A stretch of 64,000 nt of DNA from Lactobacillus sp. (GTDB lineage: Bacteria > Bacillota > Bacilli > Lactobacillales > Lactobacillaceae): the NCBI GenBank assembly GCA_022484695.1, contig JAKVKU010000008.1, forward strand, positions 114,057-178,056, in the 5' to 3' direction. The position numbers were made by a program, and so were the translations under genes. The notes beneath the pieces were generated by a model. That model did not search any database, was not told where the DNA came from, and was given only the letters and a program-made list of their open reading frames with translations. Of this stretch, positions 57,473 to 64,000 are shown one piece after another (positions within the stretch are counted from its first letter, which is position 1; the number at the start of each line of letters is the position of its first letter).

Positions 57473-58300
57473 ATGGCTTCAAGCACTGTCAAACAAGCCC
57501 AGCAAACGTCGAATGACACCCAACTGAAGGGTCTAATTTTTAACATTCAAAAATTTAGTTTAAATGATGGTCCCGGCATTCGCACCGTGGTTTTCTTCAA
57601 AGGCTGCCCCCTGCGTTGCGCTTGGTGTGCCAATCCCGAGTCCCAAAGTGGGCAACCGGAAACCATGCTAGACGAAACCCGGCAACAACCTAAAACAGTC
57701 GGCACCTATCAAACCGTAGACGAAGTCATGGCCACGATTTTAGAAGATTTACCCTTTTATGAAGAATCCGGGGGCGGCGTGACCTTATCCGGTGGGGAAG
57801 TCTTGTTTCAACCGAAATTTGCCATCGCCTTAGCCAAAGCCATTAAAGCCCAGGGCATCCATCTGGCCTGTGAGACCACTGGGTTCGCCCAACCAGCCGT
57901 TTTTGAGGAATTCAGGCAATATGTGGATTTGATGTATTACGATGTGAAACAGTGGGACACCGCCCAACATAAAGTGGGCACCGGCTTAGGCAATGAATTA
58001 GTCCTGGCCAACTTAAAGCAAGCGGTTGCAGCAAAACAAAACCTCTGTGTCCGCATCCCGGTGATCCCAGGGTTTAATTATACTGATGGGGATGCCCAGC
58101 ACTTTGCCCAATTATTTAACCAACTAAAAATAAATTACGTGGAATTATTGCCATTCCATCAATTTGGCCTAAAAAAATACGCCGACTTGCACCGCAAATA
58201 TGCGTTAGCTGACGTAAAACAGTTACAAACTGCTGATTTATTTAGCTTTCAACGAATTCTTGAACAACACGGTATCACCGCTAAAATCAACGGGTGGTAA
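57473..58300 (+). CDS. Glycyl radical enzyme activase (radical SAM)
   Basis: A 275-residue radical SAM enzyme that installs the glycyl radical on the neighbouring lyase. CX3CX2C cluster motif CPLRCAWC (C45, C49, C52), preceded by SLNDGPGIRTVVFFKGC and followed by VTLSGGE (about 103-109). Unlike most PflD/YbiW-type activases there is no ferredoxin-like insert with extra Cys clusters; the stretch after CANPES is only ~25 residues and has no Cys. ATG 57473 has AAAGGAGGGG upstream. It is divergent from the DeoR gene and shares its operator. Confidence 0.92.
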   Translation: MASSTVKQAQQTSNDTQLKGLIFNIQKFSLNDGPGIRTVVFFKGCPLRCAWCANPESQSGQPETMLDETRQQPKTVGTYQTVDEVMATILEDLPFYEESGGGVTLSGGEVLFQPKFAIALAKAIKAQGIHLACETTGFAQPAVFEEFRQYVDLMYYDVKQWDTAQHKVGTGLGNELVLANLKQAVAAKQNLCVRIPVIPGFNYTDGDAQHFAQLFNQLKINYVELLPFHQFGLKKYADLHRKYALADVKQLQTADLFSFQRILEQHGITAKINGW

Positions 58301-59071
58301 CTAAAAATCGGTAAAATCGCTGGGCGTTGTGAGCTGGGCCACCACTTGCATGCGCCAATAATCAGCTTGCCAATAGCCATCTTTCCATAGTATCGGCGCC
58401 AATTGGGCATAGGTATTGTCGATGATGGCTTTTTGGACGACTTCAGGTAATGGATCCAAATCAGTGGCAAAAAATTGCCGCAACCAGTTGGCTAAGCCGT
58501 GATGGCCGTCCGCCAATTGGGTGGGGCGATAGTAGTGGGATAAGCGCTTAACTTCAAACCCATGCTGCTCCAGTAATTCTTGGTAGGGTTTGGCATGGGG
58601 AAAGAAAAAGTTCAAACTACTGCGCAGGCCGTAGTGGGCCAAGCTATGTTTAAAGGCGTCACAAATATATTCAATATTGTAGGCCCCGCCGAATTCCGCG
58701 ATCAATAACCCATTAGGCTGCATCAATTTGGTGATTTGGGCCAACAAGAGGTTTTGATCCTTGGGTGGTATCCAGTGAAAAACCGCATTTGAAAAGACCA
58801 CGTCGTAACGGTGGGCATCTTCATACGTTAAAATATTAGCCTGCATCACGTCTAGTTGTGGAAATTGCAGCTTCGCTTGTTTCACCATCTCCCAGGAACT
58901 GTCGATGCCCCGGACAAAGGTGGCTTTATGGGTCAGCAGGCGGGTCAATTCCCCGGTACCGCTGCCGATATCTAAAATTGCATTACAGTCAGGGACAAAT
59001 TGCAGCAAATTTTCACCGTATTTTGCCACAAACCCATGATCATGATCATATTCTTCCGCATCCCAATGCAA
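58301..59071 (-). CDS. SAM-dependent class I methyltransferase
   Basis: A 256-residue Rossmann-fold methyltransferase. Motif I LDIGSGTGELT (about residues 33-43), acidic residue in GIDSSWEMV, motif IV DVVFSNAVFHWI. The overall pattern resembles trans-aconitate 2-methyltransferase/UbiE-like enzymes, but the substrate is not evident. The start is TTG 59071, with a GGGGG stretch about 11 nt upstream. It is convergent with the activase gene and their stops abut with no spacer. Confidence 0.85.
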   Translation of the reverse strand: MHWDAEEYDHDHGFVAKYGENLLQFVPDCNAILDIGSGTGELTRLLTHKATFVRGIDSSWEMVKQAKLQFPQLDVMQANILTYEDAHRYDVVFSNAVFHWIPPKDQNLLLAQITKLMQPNGLLIAEFGGAYNIEYICDAFKHSLAHYGLRSSLNFFFPHAKPYQELLEQHGFEVKRLSHYYRPTQLADGHHGLANWLRQFFATDLDPLPEVVQKAIIDNTYAQLAPILWKDGYWQADYWRMQVVAQLTTPSDFTDF

Positions 59072-59409
59072 ACCAGAAAGACCCCCATCTAAAAATAAGT
59101 ATTGACGTTATTATAGCAGAGTTTCCGGTTTATGAGGGGGAAATTAGAACAAGTTTTATAAAACAAGGGAATACACGCAGTGGAAGGTTAATGTAGCACG
59201 CTGTTTTCTGAAACAAGCCATAATAGCAACCGGAAAGTTACAAAACGATTTGTTTTTGCGAGGTATTTCATTATGAAATATTTAAATTTTTATTAGAATA
59301 ATTGCTTATTGAAGGAAACCCAACACGTGGACTATACCAAGTAACGGCCTAACCATTTAAATCTAAATCAAAAAATGCTGCCTACGATTATGTAAGCAGC
59401 ATTTTTATA
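59072..59409. other. 338-nt intergenic region
   Basis: AT-rich, between two leftward genes. It holds only the terminator at 59371-59407; the rest shows no gene. Confidence 0.55.
59371..59407. terminator. Terminator of the SDR gene
   Basis: AAAAATGCTGC...GCAGCATTTTT, a perfect outer stem with TAC/GTA inside. A/T runs on both sides; it lies 3 nt past the SDR stop. Confidence 0.88.
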
Positions 59410-60261
59410 TTACTGGAATAACTCGGTTAATTGTTCGTTCAGGCTAGGGATTTGATGCCCCAGCACGTCTTCGAAATCTGTGGTGTTTTCGTTGAGTTCG
59501 CCGTCGCGGATCAAGGCTTGAATTGCCGTGGCCACTTTGGCGGTATCGGCCCCCAATTTGATGGCGGTCTGTTCCTCAAAGGTGTCTAGTTCTAAAGCCT
59601 GGACTTCAAATTCTTTCTTGGCAATTGAAGCCACGGCTTGAGCCAGCTCTTCATAAGTATGGGCGGGCCCGGCGAATTCATAGATGACTTTAGGGCCCTT
59701 TGCCACTAAGACCTTGGCGGCAGCTTCGGCGTAAAAGCGTTCCAAGGCCCAACCTACCCGGCCTTCACCACCGGCATAAATGAAAGGTTCGCCGGCTTGG
59801 GCGGCTTTGATGCGGCTGAGTTCATCTTCTAAGTACCAGTTGTTCCGCAAGAAGCTGTGGGCTAACCCACTGTTATTCAGGGCCAATTCCGTATTGCGGT
59901 GGTCTTCGGCCAGTGGGGCCCGGGCCTCATCGGCATGGGGAAAGCTGGTGTAGGCCACGTATTGCACGTCATTATTTTTAGCGGCAGTGATCACGTTTAA
60001 ATGTTCTTGAATGCGGGGTAGGGCACCGCCGGGGATCGAGGAGATGAATAATAATTTATCCACACCCTTTAAGGCGTTGTGCAGGTCACCGGGGATGGTG
60101 TAATCTCCAGGCCGGATTTCAATGCCCTTAGGCAACAGCTGACTGGCTTTTTCGGTATTGCGGGCCAAGGCGATGATGTCCTTGGGGTCCACCAACTTGG
60201 CCAAGGTCTGCACGGCCATGGACCCTAACTTGCCAGATGCTGCAGTTACTGCGTATTTCAC
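59410..60261 (-). CDS. NmrA/QorB-like NAD(P)-binding oxidoreductase
   Basis: A 283-residue atypical short-chain dehydrogenase. N-terminal Rossmann motif AVTAASGKLGS (about residues 4-14), ALARN, VDKLLFIS, and YVAYTSFPHAD. It lacks the YxxxK catalytic pair of classical SDRs, as expected for the NmrA/QorB branch, which includes NADPH:quinone reductases and redox-sensing proteins. Start ATG 60261 is preceded by GGAGG. It lies 18 nt after the glycosyltransferase gene on the same strand, so it may be co-transcribed. Confidence 0.88.
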   Translation of the reverse strand: MKYAVTAASGKLGSMAVQTLAKLVDPKDIIALARNTEKASQLLPKGIEIRPGDYTIPGDLHNALKGVDKLLFISSIPGGALPRIQEHLNVITAAKNNDVQYVAYTSFPHADEARAPLAEDHRNTELALNNSGLAHSFLRNNWYLEDELSRIKAAQAGEPFIYAGGEGRVGWALERFYAEAAAKVLVAKGPKVIYEFAGPAHTYEELAQAVASIAKKEFEVQALELDTFEEQTAIKLGADTAKVATAIQALIRDGELNENTTDFEDVLGHQIPSLNEQLTELFQ

Positions 60262-60279
60262 GAATATTTCCTCCAGTCG

Positions 60280-61215
60280 TTATTTTTTTTCTTTAATAAT
60301 ATAGCGGGGACGGTTTTTAACTTCTAAGTAAATGTTGCCGATGTATTTGCCCACGATACCCAGGCAAAATAGCTGGAGGCCACCGATCATCAAGAAGATG
60401 GAGACCATGGACGGCCAGCCGGGGGTGGGATCGCCATGTAAAGCGGCCCGGATGATGATGAATACTAAGAATATCAAGGAGACAAAGAAGGATAAAAAGC
60501 CCACCCAAGACGCAATGGATAATGGGAATTCCGAGAAACTGACGATCCCATCTAAGGAGTAACGCAACAGGCCCCAAAAAGACCAGCTGGTATTGCCAGC
60601 CACCCGTTCCACGTTCTTGTATTCTATGTACTCGGTGTCAAAGCCCACCCAACCAAAGATACCCTTGGAAAAGCGGTTATATTCTTGCACGGACAAAATA
60701 GCGTCCACCACTTGGCGGGTCATCAACCGGAAATCCCGGGCCCCATCCACGATGGGAGTTTCAGAGATTTTATTGATAATTTTATAAAACCAGCGGGAGA
60801 AAAACGAACGAATTGGTGGTTCCCCATCCCGGGAAACCCGGCGAGCAGCCACGCAGTCGTGCCCGGCTTCAATGCCCCTTAACATGGTCAGCAGCAGTTC
60901 TGGGGGATCTTGGAGATCCACATCCATCACCGCCACCAAGTCCCCATCAGCGGCCTCTAAGCCCGCCAACAAGGCAGACTCTTTGCCAAAGTTACGGGAG
61001 AAGGTCAAATAATGGACCCGGTCGGGATTCTCATTGTTTAATTGGCGCATTTCGCCTAAGGTATTGTCCTTTGAGCCATCGTCCACGAAGAAATAGTTAA
61101 TGGTATGGTCCGGCATTTTGGCATTGATTTCTTCCATGGTCTTGAAGAATATTGGCACGGTTTCTTGTTCGTTGTAACAGGGTACAACGACAGAGATTAA
61201 TTGATTACTAGACAT
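60280..61215 (-). CDS. GtrB-like polyprenyl-phosphate glycosyltransferase (GT2)
   Basis: A 311-residue GT2 enzyme. Catalytic domain residues ~1-225: VVVPCYNEQET, FVDDGSKD, the MDVDLQDPPE metal motif, and GARDFRLMTR. Two C-terminal membrane helices (~225-290) follow, the DPM1/GtrB layout. It should load a sugar on undecaprenyl phosphate for transfer outside the membrane. ATG 61215 overlaps the GtrA-like gene by 8 nt, so the two are translationally coupled. The shared products probably decorate wall polymers or surface proteins. Confidence 0.92.
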   Translation of the reverse strand: MSSNQLISVVVPCYNEQETVPIFFKTMEEINAKMPDHTINYFFVDDGSKDNTLGEMRQLNNENPDRVHYLTFSRNFGKESALLAGLEAADGDLVAVMDVDLQDPPELLLTMLRGIEAGHDCVAARRVSRDGEPPIRSFFSRWFYKIINKISETPIVDGARDFRLMTRQVVDAILSVQEYNRFSKGIFGWVGFDTEYIEYKNVERVAGNTSWSFWGLLRYSLDGIVSFSEFPLSIASWVGFLSFFVSLIFLVFIIIRAALHGDPTPGWPSMVSIFLMIGGLQLFCLGIVGKYIGNIYLEVKNRPRYIIKEKK

Positions 61216-61651
61216 TTTTATCCTCTTGCACATCCTTTTTGCCCGCCAGCGGGTCGGATTTGAAAATGATTTTGCTTAAGACGTAGTTGATGACAATGAC
61301 GATGATATTATCGACGATTTTCACCGGTAGGCCTGGTAAGCCCAGCCAAGTGATCCCGATCAATACACACAATTCATCGATGCCAAAGCTAGCCACCCGG
61401 GCGCCGAAGAAGGCCCAGAGTTCTTTGAAGAAGGCATTTTTAGTGGTGTATTTGGACCCAAAGACATAGGTTTTATTGGTGAAGAAGGCAAATAAAACCG
61501 ACAGGAACCAGGCGATGACGTTAGCCACCAGGGGATTGATCCCCAAATATTTGGCAAATAGTTGATAAGCGACGATATTGACCACGGTGGTCAAGACCCC
61601 AAAAACCCCGTAAGCAATGAGTTGTTTGTATTTATGGATTAGTCCAAGCAT
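61208..61651 (-). CDS. GtrA-like membrane protein (flippase candidate)
   Basis: A 147-residue protein with four membrane helices and the GtrA signature: YGVFGVLTTVVNIVAYQL near the N-terminus, then WFLSVLFAFFTNKTYVFGS, and a final NYVLSKIIFKSD. GtrA-family proteins are thought to flip polyprenyl-phosphate sugars made by the neighbouring GtrB-type enzyme. The cytoplasmic tail is charged (KKDVQEDKNV). The start ATG 61651 has GGAGCAAC upstream, a modest ribosome site. Confidence 0.92.
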   Translation of the reverse strand: MLGLIHKYKQLIAYGVFGVLTTVVNIVAYQLFAKYLGINPLVANVIAWFLSVLFAFFTNKTYVFGSKYTTKNAFFKELWAFFGARVASFGIDELCVLIGITWLGLPGLPVKIVDNIIVIVINYVLSKIIFKSDPLAGKKDVQEDKNV

Positions 61652-61842
61652 AAGGCGTTGCTCCTTTACACATGTTTTAATTATAAGCTAAATAATAGCT
61701 GTTCTCAATGGACTAATTTTAGCCGAAAAATGTGACTAGAATATGTAGGTGTTGTGATAATATTGGCACACACTGGATTTTAAATCGTATCGGCTGAAAT
61801 TTTCAATTAAGTTCTTTATACTTGGCTAAAAGGGGTGATGGC

Positions 61843-62001
61843 ATGGGTAAGTTGAACAAAGATATCAAACCTGTAAAACGTGGGCAACAGCCAGCAATTA
61901 ACAAGAAGTCAGCTGACAAAGCCGATCCAGAAGTTTTGAAAATTGCCCGCCATTATTATGAAACCCATCGGGCAATGATGACCCGGCTCAAAGATTTATA
62001 A
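61843..62001 (+). CDS. Small basic hypothetical protein, 52 residues
   Basis: ATG 61843 opens a 52-codon frame with AAGGGG 7-8 nt upstream. The product is very basic in its first half (MGKLNKDIKPVKRGQQ), then DKADPEVLKIARHYYETH and MMTRLKDL, probably one helix. No family recognised. Being small, basic and charged, it may bind RNA, DNA or a ribosome, but that is speculation. Confidence 0.65.
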   Translation: MGKLNKDIKPVKRGQQPAINKKSADKADPEVLKIARHYYETHRAMMTRLKDL

Positions 62002-62011
62002 ACACCAGCAA

Positions 62012-62043
62012 AAAAGGTCTTAGGGATATGCCCCTAGGACCTT
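62012..62043 (-). terminator. Terminator between convergent small genes
   Basis: AAGGTC and GACCTT arms with an inner TAGGG/CCCTA stem. On the minus strand T6 follows, so it mainly serves the 38-residue gene. Confidence 0.8.
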
Positions 62044-62048
62044 CAGCT

Positions 62049-62165
62049 TTATCTGTACCCTATGTTCTCATAAGCTTCCTGTACCGTCTTGCCGGTGCCA
62101 ATATAATTCTGATTGACTACAATAAACTCCTGCTTGTCTGGATCAAAAATAACTTTATAGGCCAT
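62049..62165 (-). CDS. Small hypothetical protein, 38 residues
   Basis: The minus strand from ATG 62165 encodes 38 residues beginning MAYKVIFDPDKQEFIVVNQN and ending AYENIGYR, with a strong GGAGGT ribosome site 6 nt upstream and a terminator 6 nt after the stop. The sequence is strand-rich at first, then a short helix. No family recognised. The good translation signals and tight terminator argue that it is real. Confidence 0.7.
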   Translation of the reverse strand: MAYKVIFDPDKQEFIVVNQNYIGTGKTVQEAYENIGYR

Positions 62166-62346
62166 AAAGGTACCTCCATTGATAAAACAGATTCCCACGA
62201 GGGGCCTTAAGTCTAACTGGGTTGGCCCACGCTGTCAATGGCAATTAGGCTAAAAAATAACGGTGGTGAAAATTCGAGCGTTGCTGGGGGACATTTGTAT
62301 AACAATCTTCGAATCATATCATTAGTAATTATCGCAGGATTGCCGG

Positions 62347-62352
62347 TATAAT
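62347..62352 (+). promoter_or_regulatory. -10 element of the catalase gene
   Basis: TATAAT 31 nt before the katA start. No clear -35; a regulator may assist. Confidence 0.55.
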
Positions 62353-62383
62353 TAGACTATCAAAGCGATAGGAGGCAAATAGA

Positions 62384-63835
62384 ATGACTGATAAGCAGCT
62401 GACCACCAATGCCGGCCAACCTTGGGCTGACAATCAAAATTCTTTGACCGCTGGGGCTAGAGGACCGGTCCTGATCCAAGATGTGGCTTTACTGGAAAAG
62501 TTAGCCCATTTCAACCGGGAACGGATTCCTGAACGGGTGGTCCACGCCAAAGGGGCGGGGGCTAAGGGCTACTTCGAGCTGACCCACGATATGAGTGCTT
62601 ACACCAAAGCTGATTTATTCAACGGCGTGGGCAAAAAGACCCCGCTGTTGGTGCGTTTCTCCCAAGTGGCGGGGGAAGCCGGGTATCCGGATACTTACCG
62701 GGATGTCCGGGGCTTTGCGGTTAAATTTTATACCCAAGCCGGCAACTACGACATTGTGGGCAATAACACGCCCATCTTCTTCGTTCGCGACCCTATCAAA
62801 TTCCCTGACTTTATTCATTCCCAAAAGCGGGATCCTAGAAATCATGCCCGCTCCCAAGAAATGCAGTGGGATTTTTGGGCCCATTCTCCAGAATCCGTTC
62901 ACCAGGTCACCATCCTTATGAGTGACCGGGGGCTGCCGGCCTCTTATCGCACCATGCACGGTTACGGTTCCCATACCTTCAAGTGGGTCAACCAAGCCGG
63001 GGAAGTGTTCTGGGTGAAATATCACTTCCGGACCAACCAAGGCGTGCACAATATGACCAATGAAGTTGCTGCCAAAATTTCTGGGGAAGATACGGACTTT
63101 TTACAAAATGATTTGTTTAACAGTATTGAAGACAAAGATTTCCCAGCTTGGACCTTATATGTACAGGTCATCCCTTATGAAGCGGGCTTAAACTATAAAT
63201 ATGACATTTTCGATGTGACCAAAGTAGTTTCCCAAAAAGATTACCCCTTGATTGAAGTAGGGAAGATGACCCTGAATGAGAATCCGGAAAATTACTTCCA
63301 GGATATCGAAGAAGCCGCCTTTTCCCCGGCCAACTTTGTCCCCGGCATCGAAGCGTCGCCGGATAAATTGCTCCAGGGCCGGCTCTTTGGCTATAAGGAT
63401 GCAGAACGGTACCGCTTAGGGGCTAATTTTGAACAATTACCTGCCAACCGGCCCTTAAATGAGGTGCAGAACTACCAGCGGGATGGCTTCATGCAGGCGG
63501 AAAATCCTGGGGGTGCCGTGAACTATGAACCTAACAGCCACGATGGTCCCAAAGAAGTACCCAGTGCCCAAATTGCCCCTTATGATGTCGCCGGCCAAGT
63601 GGCGGCTCAACCTTATGACAGCAGCCGTGACGGTGAGCAAGCCGGGGCGTTATGGCGCCTGTTACCTAAAGACGAGCAAGATCGCCTGGTGGCCACCGTC
63701 AAAGCGGGCTTAGGCAGTGTTAATAATCCGGAGATTCAAATTCTAGAAACCAAGCAATTCTATCAAGCTGATCCGGAATATGGTACCCGGATTGCCCAGG
63801 CTTTAGGCTTAGATATAGAAAAAATCAAAAATTAA
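62384..63835 (+). CDS. katA: Heme catalase KatA
   Basis: A 483-residue small-subunit heme catalase that dismutates hydrogen peroxide. Distal His54 in [12 protein letters not shown], Asn127 in VGNNTPIFF, and the heme-ligand Tyr337 in [14 protein letters not shown] are all present. The length equals that of typical clade-3 catalases of lactobacilli and Bacillus. No heme synthesis genes are nearby, and in such bacteria heme usually comes from outside. Start ATG has AGGAGG upstream. Confidence 0.97.
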   Translation: MTDKQLTTNAGQPWADNQNSLTAGARGPVLIQDVALLEKLAHFNRERIPERVVHAKGAGAKGYFELTHDMSAYTKADLFNGVGKKTPLLVRFSQVAGEAGYPDTYRDVRGFAVKFYTQAGNYDIVGNNTPIFFVRDPIKFPDFIHSQKRDPRNHARSQEMQWDFWAHSPESVHQVTILMSDRGLPASYRTMHGYGSHTFKWVNQAGEVFWVKYHFRTNQGVHNMTNEVAAKISGEDTDFLQNDLFNSIEDKDFPAWTLYVQVIPYEAGLNYKYDIFDVTKVVSQKDYPLIEVGKMTLNENPENYFQDIEEAAFSPANFVPGIEASPDKLLQGRLFGYKDAERYRLGANFEQLPANRPLNEVQNYQRDGFMQAENPGGAVNYEPNSHDGPKEVPSAQIAPYDVAGQVAAQPYDSSRDGEQAGALWRLLPKDEQDRLVATVKAGLGSVNNPEIQILETKQFYQADPEYGTRIAQALGLDIEKIKN

Positions 63836-63841
63836 GTGAAA

Positions 63842-63888
63842 AAATAGACCCCGTTGCCAATGTATCAGCCGGCAATGGGGTCTATTTC
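63842..63888. terminator. Terminator between katA and the next gene
   Basis: AAATAGACCCC pairs with GGGGTCTATTT with further TTGCC/GGCAA pairing. Nearly perfect; suits both directions. Confidence 0.88.
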
Positions 63889-63891
63889 GTG

Positions 63892-64000
63892 TTATTTACT
63901 GCGGTCGATGACAATGGACTTCAAGCCCTTGAAGTAAACAATGTAGCCATCATTAGGGAATTCCTTGGGATTGGTGGTCAAATCCTGGGAATCGTAATTC
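63892..64000 (-). CDS. C-terminal end of an unidentified protein
   Basis: The minus strand is open from the window edge to a TAA at 63892, giving about 35 residues ending DGYIVYFKGLKSIVIDRSK. It is convergent with katA and directly followed by a shared terminator, which supports a real gene. Too little is present to name it. Confidence 0.6.
   Translation of the reverse strand, partial: NYDSQDLTTNPKEFPNDGYIVYFKGLKSIVIDRSK

Overview
The window reads as chromosome of a low-to-mid GC Gram-positive of the family Lactobacillaceae. The grounds are AGGAGG-type ribosome binding sites, KxYKxGKxW and LPXTG surface signals, an L-2-hydroxyisocaproate dehydrogenase, a heme catalase, and a large set of secreted S-layer-like proteins. 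I do not assign a genus. No tRNA, rRNA, CRISPR array, intact insertion sequence or phage gene was recognised.

Layout. (1) 1-3063: a leftward thiS-thiF-thiG-M20 hydrolase operon behind a TPP riboswitch with two tandem terminators, and a divergent thiE. (2) 3477-3945: a DUF1659/DUF2922 pair of very small proteins. (3) 4576-40715: an array of ten secreted S-layer-like paralogues that share a signal peptide and a C-terminal module of about 130 residues ending in GDYYP(A). One of the ten is truncated. Set among them are a GH73 muramidase, a 1395-residue LPXTG adhesin, a second type of SLAP-like protein, a CoA-disulfide-reductase/rhodanese relative that has lost its FAD domain, a three-gene ABC-3C conflict system (33594-36502), a YbjQ-family protein and several gene-poor stretches. 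(4) 40839-43409: a GNAT acetyltransferase and an amidase-2 autolysin with GW/SH3-like repeats. (5) 43734-47288: a methionine module (methionine gamma-lyase, NhaC/MetT-type transporter, L-HicDH) with a near-perfect cre site upstream. (6) 47509-53207: SstT, a Na+/K+-ATPase-like P2 ATPase, and a PadR regulator overlapping a HAAS/DUF1700 membrane protein with glycine-pentad repeats. (7) 53330-58300: a glycyl radical enzyme, a fructose-6-phosphate-aldolase-like transaldolase, a DeoR regulator and a divergent radical-SAM activase, with a shared 13-bp candidate operator at both promoters. (8) 58301-64000: a methyltransferase, a QorB-like SDR, a GtrA/GT2 pair, two tiny genes, catalase and the end of one more gene.

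How the parts fit. Most of the window builds or remodels the cell surface: S-layer-like proteins, the sortase-anchored adhesin, two peptidoglycan hydrolases and a glycosyl carrier pair. The S-layer paralogues fall into subfamilies. Within two of these, one member has strongly biased, high-expression-like codons and the other does not, which resembles an expressed gene plus an alternative gene. The rest is anaerobic or fermentative metabolism (glycyl radical lyase plus aldolase, methionine catabolism with a hydroxyacid dehydrogenase), thiamine synthesis, ion and amino-acid transport, and oxidative-stress defence.
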